Origin: JACNKJ01 sp964344565
GTDB lineage: Bacteria > Krumholzibacteriota > Krumholzibacteriia > JACNKJ01
NCBI GenBank assembly: GCA_964344565.1
Contig: CAYFNT010000001.1
Location: 186,001-250,000, forward strand
Reading direction: 5' to 3'
DNA: 64,000 bases
This document shows, piece by piece, positions 1 through 7,515 of the stretch. A program made the translations under genes and the position numbers. The stretch's first letter is position 1; the number at the start of each line of letters is the position of its first letter. A model generated the notes under the pieces. It had not been told where the DNA came from. It saw only the letters and a list, made by a program, of their open reading frames with translations, and made no database searches.

Positions 1-144
1 CTGGAGTTTCACGGTTCAACCTCCCGGTGCTTGCTATGGGCTTTCTCGCCTCTCCATCTTGCCAGACGGCCGCCTTCATGGTAGAGCAGAGGCGGTGAGC
101 CGGAGTGCGTCCGGCCGGGGAGCAGACGTCAACGAGGAGAAGCC

Positions 145-1179
145 ATGCCTGTCGCCGATTTCAAAACCTACTCCAAGATGCTGGACAATGCCTACCGGAA
201 AGGCTTCGCCTATCCGGCCATCAACATCACCTCGATGATCACCGCCAACGCCTGCCTGAAGGCCTTCGCCGAGAAGAAGTGCGACGGGATCATCCAGGTC
301 TCCACCGGAGGCGGCCAGTTCGCCTCGGGTCTCGGCCGCGGCGACGCGGCCAAGGGAGCCATCGCCCTGGCCGAGTACGTGCACCGGGCCGCAGAGGACT
401 ACGACATCTACGTGGCTCTCCACACCGACCACTGCCAGGCCGAGAAGGTGGACAGCTTCCTGCTGCCCCTCATCGAGGAGACCGAGCGCCGTCGCGCGGC
501 GGGCCTGTCCAATCTATTCCAATCGCACATGTTCGACGGCTCGGCCCTTCCCCTGAACGAGAACATGGACATCGCCGTGAAGCTCTTCGAGCGCTGCGCG
601 GCCGCCGAGATCATCCTCGAGGTGGAGGCCGGCGTGGTGGGCGGCGAGGAGGACGGCGTGGATACCTCAGACGCACCGGCCGAGAAGCTCTACACAACCC
701 CCGAAGACATGCTGGAGGTCTACCGCCGTCTCGCCGAAGTGCCCGGCGGCAAGTACATGTTCGCCGCCACCTTCGGCAACGTGCACGGCGTCTACAAACC
801 GGGCAACGTGAAGCTGACTCCGAAGATCCTCAAGAACGGTCAGGACGCCCTGCGCGAGGCACACGGAGACGATGCCTACTTCTGGCTGGTCTTCCACGGC
901 GGCTCCGGTTCGAGCCAGGAGGAGATCCACGAGACCCTGGGCTACGGCGTCGTGAAGATGAACGTGGACACCGACACCCAGTACGCCTTCACCCGTCCCA
1001 TCGTCGACCAGTTCTTCACGAACTACGACGGCGTGCTCAAGGTGGAAGGGGAGGTGGGCAACAAGAAGGTCTACGACCCGCGCTCCTACCTGAAGAAGGC
1101 CGAGCAGTCCATGGCCGATCGCGTCATGGAGGCCGTGGACGACCTCAAGGCCGGCGGAACCACGCTCTTCGGGGGATAG
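145..1179 (+). CDS. fbaA: Class II fructose-bisphosphate aldolase
   Basis: Cytoplasmic zinc-dependent aldolase that interconverts fructose 1,6-bisphosphate with dihydroxyacetone phosphate and glyceraldehyde 3-phosphate (glycolysis and gluconeogenesis). The 344 residues match the usual length of the long class II type. Visible motifs are HTDHC (D95 general acid/base, H96 zinc ligand), the E-rich segment EVEAGVVGGEEDG, GNVHGVYKPG with a zinc-binding His, and FHGGSGS with the next zinc His and the phosphate-binding glycines. The ATG is preceded by GAGGAG at ordinary spacing. The gene stands alone, with a convergent gene on the other side of a strong hairpin. It is not close to the BMC operon, so a housekeeping role is the simplest reading. 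Confidence 0.95.
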   Translation: MPVADFKTYSKMLDNAYRKGFAYPAINITSMITANACLKAFAEKKCDGIIQVSTGGGQFASGLGRGDAAKGAIALAEYVHRAAEDYDIYVALHTDHCQAEKVDSFLLPLIEETERRRAAGLSNLFQSHMFDGSALPLNENMDIAVKLFERCAAAEIILEVEAGVVGGEEDGVDTSDAPAEKLYTTPEDMLEVYRRLAEVPGGKYMFAATFGNVHGVYKPGNVKLTPKILKNGQDALREAHGDDAYFWLVFHGGSGSSQEEIHETLGYGVVKMNVDTDTQYAFTRPIVDQFFTNYDGVLKVEGEVGNKKVYDPRSYLKKAEQSMADRVMEAVDDLKAGGTTLFGG

Positions 1180-1205
1180 TTTCGCCCTTGCTCAGGAGCA
1201 TGCCC

Positions 1206-1239
1206 ATAAAATCGGGCGCGGCCTCGGCCGCGCCCGATT
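1206..1239 (-). terminator. Intrinsic terminator between convergent genes
   Basis: A 14-base inverted repeat at 1210-1239 forms a near-perfect GC-rich hairpin between the aldolase gene and the convergent sorting-tail gene. Read on the minus strand the hairpin is followed by TTTTA, so it fits best as the terminator of the minus-strand gene. It may also slow transcription from the aldolase side. Confidence 0.75.
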
Positions 1240-1261
1240 CCTATGAGGTCGGGGCGTGGGT

Positions 1262-2548
1262 TCAGCGCAGCAGGGTCAGCTTGCCGACTCGGGTGCCCTC
1301 CTCCGAGTCCAGTCTGCTGAAATAGACGCCCGACGGCATCTCGCGACCCGCGTCGTCGAGCCCGTCCCAATCCACACGGTGTTCCCCCTCGCTCCGGAAT
1401 CCGTCGATCAGTGTTCGGATCTTTCTTCCGGAAGCGTCGAAGATCTCGAGCTGCAGCATCTGGCCGGTTCCGAGGCTGAAACGCACCTGGGTCTGGGGGT
1501 TGAAGGGATTCGGATAGCCACGGAGTTGTTCCCGCAGTGCGGCCGCCTGTTCCGGGACCGGTGTCATCACGTCGGAATTCGATACTTCGGGGGGATCGTA
1601 ACCGAAAAGGGCAAGATCCAGTGCGCTCGAATGCGAGTTGGTCACGAAGGTGGTCACGTTGGCGGCATCGGTGTCCCCGGTCACCGTGATGATGGCGTAG
1701 CCGATAACCACGCCGGCCGGGAATTCCTCGGCCTCGATGAGGTTCTGCAGGGAAAAGGTTCCCTGCCTGAGGCTGGCGTCCAGGGTGAGCTCGCATGGAT
1801 TGCAGATGTCTTCCCCAGAAGCACCCTTAAAAATTTCACCGGGCACCTCACCGAACATGAAGACATCGAAGTCGGTTGACGCGGACGGGCCGTCTATCCC
1901 CGGCAGTCCGCGGCTGTAGGAGACGTGGATCTCCGTATCGAACTGGCCGGGGTACTCGATGGTGCCCGAAGACTCCAAGAAGCGGGGAATGACGAAGGTT
2001 CGGCAGACCGACCCGGGCGGGGGATCGGAGGCCGTCGCGGCGATGGGCTGCGGCTGGAACATGAACACGGAGATGTCGCCGGGAACCGTCCCTCCGTGAA
2101 CCCGCTCGCCCTGTATCCCCAACCGCCCATCGAGCGGCAGACCGTCGCTCGACTCCGCGTCGATGATGACCATGCCGGTCACCTCGTCGGCCGGGAATCC
2201 GCCGGCGGCCATGAACAGGTCCTGAAACCTGAGCGCGTAAGCATGGCCCTGCGGCAGATCGAAGACGTGGGGATTGGCCACCTCGGTGCCGTCGGCTCCG
2301 AGGATCGGATTGCCCGCCCCGTCGAGCAGGAAGGTCCAGACGACGATGAAGTCGTCCGCCGGCTCGCAGGCCAGCCCGCCTGCGGTGCTGAAATAGAGGT
2401 TTGTGTCGAAGCCGACGGCACCCGTCCCGATTCCACCGCTTGTCTCGAGCAGATGGGGCAGCACGAAGGTGTCGCTCCAGGCGTGGCTGGAACTGGCCAG
2501 GAAGGCGACGAAAACAAGTCTGATGGCAAAGAGTCTAGAGGGACTCAT
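1262..2548 (-). CDS. Secreted protein with FlgD-like C-terminal sorting domain
   Basis: A 428-residue exported protein of unknown function. It begins with a signal peptide (hydrophobic run LFAIRLVFVAFLASSSHA). The body consists of two similar beta-rich segments with no recognisable catalytic motif: LPHLLETSGG near the start and IPRFLESSGT about 170 residues later look like an internal duplication. The last ~85 residues form a FlgD/T9SS-type sorting domain (GYPNPFNPQTQVRFSL, then FDASGRKIRTL, then SGVYFSRL). I chose the ATG at 2548 rather than the in-frame GTG at 2557, because GAGGT lies 7 nt before the ATG and the GTG falls inside that ribosome-binding site. It is probably released or anchored on the cell surface. 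Confidence 0.8.
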   Translation of the reverse strand: MSPSRLFAIRLVFVAFLASSSHAWSDTFVLPHLLETSGGIGTGAVGFDTNLYFSTAGGLACEPADDFIVVWTFLLDGAGNPILGADGTEVANPHVFDLPQGHAYALRFQDLFMAAGGFPADEVTGMVIIDAESSDGLPLDGRLGIQGERVHGGTVPGDISVFMFQPQPIAATASDPPPGSVCRTFVIPRFLESSGTIEYPGQFDTEIHVSYSRGLPGIDGPSASTDFDVFMFGEVPGEIFKGASGEDICNPCELTLDASLRQGTFSLQNLIEAEEFPAGVVIGYAIITVTGDTDAANVTTFVTNSHSSALDLALFGYDPPEVSNSDVMTPVPEQAAALREQLRGYPNPFNPQTQVRFSLGTGQMLQLEIFDASGRKIRTLIDGFRSEGEHRVDWDGLDDAGREMPSGVYFSRLDSEEGTRVGKLTLLR

Positions 2549-2594
2549 AACGTTCACCTCGGGGAATAGGGAAAAATTCCCAACATTAACGCAT

Positions 2595-2623
2595 ATTTTA
2601 CAAGGTTATAAATCTCAATTCAA
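2595..2623 (-). promoter_or_regulatory. Sigma70-type promoter for the 1262-2548 gene
   Basis: On the minus strand TTGAAT (2623-2618) is followed after 17 nt by TAAAAT (2600-2595), matching the -35 and -10 consensus at 4 and 5 of 6 positions. It sits in an AT-rich part of the divergent intergenic region, about 50 bp before the start codon. Seen by eye only. Confidence 0.55.
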
Positions 2624-2764
2624 TCGGTTTGTCATAATCCCGTTTCAGGCCGCCCAGGTCCGGGCCTCTTGAGGCACGGGCCCGAAGGGCGCGTTCGCCG
2701 GGTGGAATCGGCTTGCCGCTAACATGTGGTGGTGATAGGAAGTAACGACCCCTAAGGAGGCTCG

Positions 2765-3613
2765 GTGCTTCTCGCAAGACACATCCTGTTGACTCTGTTG
2801 GGCATACTGGCGAACGGCCAGGGATGGAGCCTCGAAATGCGCTGTCCTTCCACCGTGCCCGAGGGGGAGCCCTTTCTTGTCGAGATCCGAGGAGGTGGCA
2901 CGGGCGATGATCTGGTCCTGCGCTGGCTGGATCGTGAGATCCGGCCGCAGGTGGATGTATCGGAAGAGGGCTTTGTCGCCGAGGTTCTGCTCGGCGTGGG
3001 GATGAAGGAGAAACTCGAGCAGGACAGCTACACGCTCGAGGTCGAGGTCGGCGGCGATATCCTGCGCAAGTTGATCCTGCGCGAGGACAAGGCCTATCCC
3101 GAACAGCATCTCGAGGTCGAGAAGAAGTACAACGAGCTGTCCGAGGAGGATCTCGTCCGGCACAATGGCGAGAAAAAGGCCACGCGGGCCGCACTGTCCA
3201 CGGTCAGCGGGAAGCGTGGCTGGACCCTGCCGCTCTTTCGCCCCGTTCCCGGTCCCAAGACGGGCGACTTCGGCAGGCGGCGCTTCTTCAACGGAGAACC
3301 CAAGAGCCCGCACAGTGGCGCCGACTTTCGCGCGGCCGTGGGAGACAGCGTCTTCGCCTGCGCGGCCGGCCGCGTCATCCTGACCGGCAACCACTACTTC
3401 GCGGGGAACTCGGTCTATCTCGACCACGGCGAGGGCGTCATCAGCATGTACTTCCACCTCGACGAGATTCTCGTGGAGGAGGGGCGGGCGATTCGCAGGG
3501 GAGAGCTTCTCGGGAAGGCGGGAAGCACGGGCCGCGTGACCGGCCCGCACCTCCACTGGGGACTGAGCCTGCAGGGCCAACTCGTCGATCCCCTGCTGCT
3601 AGTCGGGTCCTGA
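2765..3613 (+). CDS. M23/LytM-family zinc metallopeptidase, exported
   Basis: A 282-residue predicted peptidoglycan endopeptidase. The N-terminus is hydrophobic and looks like a signal peptide. Residues ~25-110 form a beta-rich N-domain, and residues ~165-280 are the M23 (lysostaphin-type) domain. The zinc and catalytic residues are present: H183 and D187 in HSGADFR, and the HxH motif at H262/H264 in GPHLHWGL. The start is GTG with AAGGAGG six bases upstream, a strong ribosome-binding site. The family cleaves peptide cross-links in the cell wall, or acts as a degenerate activator when zinc ligands are lost; here they are intact, so activity is expected. It is divergent from the sorting-tail gene on its left. 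Confidence 0.88.
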   Translation: MLLARHILLTLLGILANGQGWSLEMRCPSTVPEGEPFLVEIRGGGTGDDLVLRWLDREIRPQVDVSEEGFVAEVLLGVGMKEKLEQDSYTLEVEVGGDILRKLILREDKAYPEQHLEVEKKYNELSEEDLVRHNGEKKATRAALSTVSGKRGWTLPLFRPVPGPKTGDFGRRRFFNGEPKSPHSGADFRAAVGDSVFACAAGRVILTGNHYFAGNSVYLDHGEGVISMYFHLDEILVEEGRAIRRGELLGKAGSTGRVTGPHLHWGLSLQGQLVDPLLLVGS

Positions 3614-3687
3614 GCACAGATTGAATCTTTCCCAAATGCCGTGAAAACCAACCCTTAAGCCCTACCCGAAACAAGGTCTGATTCTCC

Positions 3688-3711
3688 ATATTCCACCTGG
3701 GGGTGGGATAT
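3688..3711. repeat. 10-bp inverted repeat upstream of the 1059-residue gene
   Basis: ATATTCCACC at 3688-3697 pairs with GGTGGGATAT at 3702-3711 around a 4-base loop, with one G-T pair. There is no T-run, so it is not a classical terminator. It lies about 80 bp before the start codon at 3792 and could be an operator or an mRNA 5' structure. Confidence 0.45.
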
Positions 3712-3791
3712 TGTGCAGGGCCCTGATATACTGGGTTCGGACCAGTTTCTCTCGATGGGAATCGGAGTCTCCTTCTGAAGGGGAGTCAATC

Positions 3792-6700
3792 ATGCGGAAC
3801 CGTGTGGGAATGCTCTTCGCCCTGGGTCGAAGCCTGTTTTCGAGGCCGGGTCGCCTCGGCATCGGTCTGACCCTGTTGATCCTCCTGGCTTTGCCAACGG
3901 AGGGCCTGACGACGGAGTTCGATTGGGAGATCGTGGACGATGCCCGCAATAACTGGACATCCATCGTCGTCGATGACTATGGCGTCCCGCACCTTGGCTT
4001 TGACAAGGATCCGCTCGAGGGAATCGCCTCTGTCAGGTATGCGGTCAGAACTGGATCGGGGTGGGAAGTCAATGGCGTCGACTACGGCTCGGTCATCGCC
4101 TTCAGTGGCGGATCCCTGGACATCGGTCCCAACGGCCGGGGTCGCATGGTGTATCAGATCCTGGCAACTTCGGGACGGACGATGGTCTACGCCTATGATT
4201 CCGGAGGGAACTGGTCGACGATCAACCTGGACGAACGGGACTGCGCCTTCTTCTCCATGGAGCTGAAGGTGGACGAGGACAATGTCGCCCATATCCTTTC
4301 CTATAACGAATGTCGCTATCCGAATTCCCTGTTGTACCAAACGCGCGTCTGGGGGGCGGGGCAATTCGAGACCGTCCTGGAGCTAGATCCCTCCCACTCC
4401 TTCGCAGCCCTCGATTTGGCGTACGGCAGCTCTCCTCGAATCGCCTATACCGATTCGGAAGTCTACTATACCTACCCCGATCCGGACTCTGGCGGATTCT
4501 GGCTCACCGAACTCGTCATCGACTCATCCGTGTACCGGCCCAACTCCCTGGCCATGTTCGGTCCCTCCCTGGCCCACATCAGTTTCTACAACTCCCTCGC
4601 TCAGTCTCTCTATCACGGATCAAGGACCTCATCCTGGAACCTCGAGCTCGTTGACGGGGATCTCGAGGCCGAGGAGGACAGCGACATCGCGGTGGACAGC
4701 CAGGGCCGTCCCCATATCGTCTATGGCAAATCCTCGATTGGCGAACTTCGATACGCTCATCTTGATAACGACGTATGGTCTATCGAGACAATCTACCTGT
4801 CCTGGGGAAACAGGCTGAATTGCTCAATCGATATCGATCCCTTCGACAACCCGCATATCAGCTTCCACGACCAACCCAATGATCGAGTCCTCTACATGGC
4901 GGTGCGTGATTGCGATGGAGACGGCATCAGCGATTCCGACGAAATCGACGCGGGAACCGCCCTTGATTGCAACGGGAACGGGATTCCCGACCAGTGCGAT
5001 TTCCTGACCGGCGCCTCGGAGGACTGCAATGCGAACGGCATTCCCGATGAATGCGAAGCCGATTGCAACGAGAACGGCATTCCCGACGAGTGCGACATCG
5101 ACGAAGGTGTCGCCCTGGACTGCAACGACAACGACGTTCCCGACGAATGCGATCTGGCCGATGGGACCTCGGAGGATTGCACGGGTAATGGAATCCCCGA
5201 CGAATGCGATATCCACGCTGGCCTGCCGGACTGCGACAACAACGGCGTGCCCGACGAGTGCGACTTCGTCTCGGGGGATCCCGTCGACTGCAATGACAAC
5301 ATGGAGATCGATCTCTGCGAGATTCCCGATGCCTTCCACCTGGATGGAACCGGAAACGGCGTCTTCGGCTACTCGGTTGCCGCAGGTGACTTCGATGGCG
5401 ATGGCTACATGGACATCGCGGTGGGAGATCCGGGCTACTATATGGGCAACGGCGCCCGCGGTCGAGTGCTGATCTACTACGGCGGCGATCCGATGGATGA
5501 CGTCGCCGACGAGGAGTTGAGCACCACCTACTCGAACACCCGTTACGGGACGGCTCTGGCTTCCGGCAACTACAACGGCGACGAGTACGACGACCTGATT
5601 ATCGGTGGACCCGGGTACATGGACGACTCGGGCCTCATCGTGGTCTATGTGGGCAGTCCCGAAGCGGATCTAATCTACGAGGATTCACGTGGCGGCTATC
5701 AGTACAACAGCAATTACGGCTCGGCTCTGGCCCTTGCAGACGTGACCGGGGATGGCCTCGAAGACGCGATCGTAGGCGCGCCATCGCTCACCACCAACCA
5801 GGATCCGGGTCATGTCTACGTCTACGACGCAACGCTTCTGCACCACGATCCCATCGAGACATGGCCCGGGGATCAGAATGACGACGACTTCGGGCGCTGC
5901 GTGGCCAAGGCAGGCGACGTGGACGACAACGGTCTCGACGATGTCATCGTCGGTGCCGTCGGTGACGCATACGGACAGGAGTTCGGCTACGCCAGGCTCT
6001 TCCTTTCCCACGAGGAGGGAGCGGTCCCGGGACCCACTTTGGCTTCCGGCGACAGTAACGACAACTTCGGACAGGCGGTCGGGTCCGCGGGAGATCTCAA
6101 CGACGACGGATTCGACGACTTCCTCGTAACCGCTCCAGCCTCGGCGGAGGGGGATATCCACCCGGGGCGCGCCTACCTCTATTTCGGCGGCGAGGTCGTG
6201 GACGGCGTGGCCGACCTGGAGTTCGTCGGTCCGGAAGACCTCGCCAACTTCGGCTCGGCCGTCGCCCCCGCGGGCGATCTGAACGCGGACGGCTTCGATG
6301 ACATCATTATTGGAGCAGATCATGTCCTCTCCGGCGACGGCTTCGGCTGGGCGGACCTCTTCTTCGGGGGTCCCTTCCTGGACACGGAGCCCGACAAGCG
6401 GCTCTTCACCGACGACACGGACTATGGCATGGGGCAGGTTGTAGCCTATGGTGGCGACTTCAACGGCGACGGAATCCAGGAAGTGATCGCCGCCCATCCG
6501 CAGTACGACAGCGGCGATGTCGAGGGGCGGGTCTTCATCTTTCAGCTGTCGCTTCCGGACTACGGCGACTGCAATCTCAACGGCGTCACCGACATCTGCG
6601 ACATCAGCACCGGCACTTCCCAGGATGCCAACGAGAACGGCATACCGGACGAGTGCGAGGGAACGCCGATCGACGATCTGCCGCCCGTTTCCGTGACACA

Positions 6701-6971
6701 CATGCTGGGCGCCTTCCCCAATCCCTTCAATCCCAGCACGGAGCTGCTCTTCGAACTGGGTTCGAGCAGCCCTGTGTCTTTAACGATCTATGACATTGCC
6801 GGCAGGAGAATCCGGAGGCTTCACGATGACCAGCGATTCGAAGCCGGCCGCCATTCCACGACCTGGAACGGAAATGATGATGCGGGACGCGACGTGGTTT
6901 CCGGGGTCTATTTCTATCGCTTCATCTCAGGCGATCACGAGGAATCCGGTCGTTTGACTTTGATCAAATAG
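3792..6971 (+). CDS. Large secreted FG-GAP/calcium-repeat protein with sorting tail
   Basis: A 1059-residue exported protein. A signal-type hydrophobic segment follows the basic N-terminus. Residues ~30-370 look like a beta-propeller. Residues ~373-512 hold a tandem array of short Asp/Asn-rich repeats of the pattern DCNxNGIPDECD, resembling calcium-binding type-3/dockerin-like loops with paired cysteines. Residues ~515-920 are FG-GAP/VCBS-like integrin repeats (GDFDGDGYMDIAVGDP and later copies). One more Cys repeat follows, then a FlgD-like sorting domain with GAFPNPFNPSTELLF. The ATG at 3792 was chosen over an upstream in-frame ATG at 3711 because AGGGGAG precedes it and the signal peptide starts here. 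Surface adhesion or a structural role is inference. Confidence 0.85.
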   Translation: MRNRVGMLFALGRSLFSRPGRLGIGLTLLILLALPTEGLTTEFDWEIVDDARNNWTSIVVDDYGVPHLGFDKDPLEGIASVRYAVRTGSGWEVNGVDYGSVIAFSGGSLDIGPNGRGRMVYQILATSGRTMVYAYDSGGNWSTINLDERDCAFFSMELKVDEDNVAHILSYNECRYPNSLLYQTRVWGAGQFETVLELDPSHSFAALDLAYGSSPRIAYTDSEVYYTYPDPDSGGFWLTELVIDSSVYRPNSLAMFGPSLAHISFYNSLAQSLYHGSRTSSWNLELVDGDLEAEEDSDIAVDSQGRPHIVYGKSSIGELRYAHLDNDVWSIETIYLSWGNRLNCSIDIDPFDNPHISFHDQPNDRVLYMAVRDCDGDGISDSDEIDAGTALDCNGNGIPDQCDFLTGASEDCNANGIPDECEADCNENGIPDECDIDEGVALDCNDNDVPDECDLADGTSEDCTGNGIPDECDIHAGLPDCDNNGVPDECDFVSGDPVDCNDNMEIDLCEIPDAFHLDGTGNGVFGYSVAAGDFDGDGYMDIAVGDPGYYMGNGARGRVLIYYGGDPMDDVADEELSTTYSNTRYGTALASGNYNGDEYDDLIIGGPGYMDDSGLIVVYVGSPEADLIYEDSRGGYQYNSNYGSALALADVTGDGLEDAIVGAPSLTTNQDPGHVYVYDATLLHHDPIETWPGDQNDDDFGRCVAKAGDVDDNGLDDVIVGAVGDAYGQEFGYARLFLSHEEGAVPGPTLASGDSNDNFGQAVGSAGDLNDDGFDDFLVTAPASAEGDIHPGRAYLYFGGEVVDGVADLEFVGPEDLANFGSAVAPAGDLNADGFDDIIIGADHVLSGDGFGWADLFFGGPFLDTEPDKRLFTDDTDYGMGQVVAYGGDFNGDGIQEVIAAHPQYDSGDVEGRVFIFQLSLPDYGDCNLNGVTDICDISTGTSQDANENGIPDECEGTPIDDLPPVSVTHMLGAFPNPFNPSTELLFELGSSSPVSLTIYDIAGRRIRRLHDDQRFEAGRHSTTWNGNDDAGRDVVSGVYFYRFISGDHEESGRLTLIK
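4909..5330 (+). repeat. In-gene array of Cys/Asp-rich ~48-66 bp repeats
   Basis: At least seven tandem copies encode variants of DCNGNGIPDECD separated by 4-8 variable residues such as FLTGASE or IDEGVAL. A lone further copy appears at about 6565-6660. The acidic DxNxNG spacing suggests Ca2+ loops and each unit has a Cys pair. The array separates the N-terminal propeller-like part from the FG-GAP part. Confidence 0.8.
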
Positions 6972-6981
6972 AGCAAGGAAG

Positions 6982-7020
6982 AGGCGCGGCCCCCGCGAAG
7001 GGTCCGCGCCTTGGGTTTCT
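6982..7020 (+). terminator. Terminator after the FG-GAP protein gene
   Basis: AGGCGCGG at 6982-6989 pairs with CCGCGCCT at 7004-7011, and CCC/GGG extends the stem inward. It is followed by TTGGGTTTCTTT. It begins 10 bp after the stop codon and faces a convergent gene. Confidence 0.65.
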
Positions 7021-7034
7021 TTGCCTGGGCGGAT

Positions 7035-7505
7035 TCAGGACTTCTTCACCGGCCCGCAGACGTCCATGATGAACTTCTTCTCCGGATGGCTCTCGTGGTC
7101 GTTCAGGTAGAGCTCGTAGCAGGGGCGGTCGTCCCATTCGTGGCCGTTCGCCTGCATCCAGCCCAGCATCTCGTTCCAGAGGCCCGGGATGCCATCCTGG
7201 CTCACCTCGCCGTGCAGCACGGCGTAGAGGCCGCTGGGGATGTCGGCCAGCTGCACCTCGCCGTCCACCTCGGTGCCCTTGGGCACGACGACGCAGGCGT
7301 CCGAGCGCAGCTTCTCCACCGGAGTGTCCGCGGGATCGTCGTGATAGATGCCGAGGAACTGCGTGCTCGGACCCAGCAGTCCCTTGGCGCCGGCCCAGGC
7401 GGCGATGCGCCCGAAGACCTCGCCGATCTCCGGGTAGGGGCCGACGTGGCGCAGGCAGGCAACGTGGAAGTCGGGCATGGTCTTCAATTCGGTTTTCGAA
7501 CTCAT
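7035..7505 (-). CDS. GyrI-like/AraC effector-binding domain protein
   Basis: A 156-residue stand-alone GyrI-like small-molecule-binding domain. The hallmarks are the opening VACLRHVGPYPEIGEVFGRI, the central FLGIYHDDPADTP, and the later IPSGLYAVLHGEV and ELYLNDHESHPE. The fold is shared with the C-terminal effector domains of AraC-type regulators and with DNA gyrase inhibitor GyrI/SbmC. No DNA-binding domain is attached. Stand-alone members bind hydrophobic or cationic ligands, and some hydrolyse cyclopropanoid cytotoxins. Which applies here cannot be read from the sequence. It lies 10 bp downstream of the 860-residue secreted protein on the same strand and may share its transcript. Confidence 0.82.
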   Translation of the reverse strand: MSSKTELKTMPDFHVACLRHVGPYPEIGEVFGRIAAWAGAKGLLGPSTQFLGIYHDDPADTPVEKLRSDACVVVPKGTEVDGEVQLADIPSGLYAVLHGEVSQDGIPGLWNEMLGWMQANGHEWDDRPCYELYLNDHESHPEKKFIMDVCGPVKKS

Positions 7506-7515
7506 GTCTTCTCGC

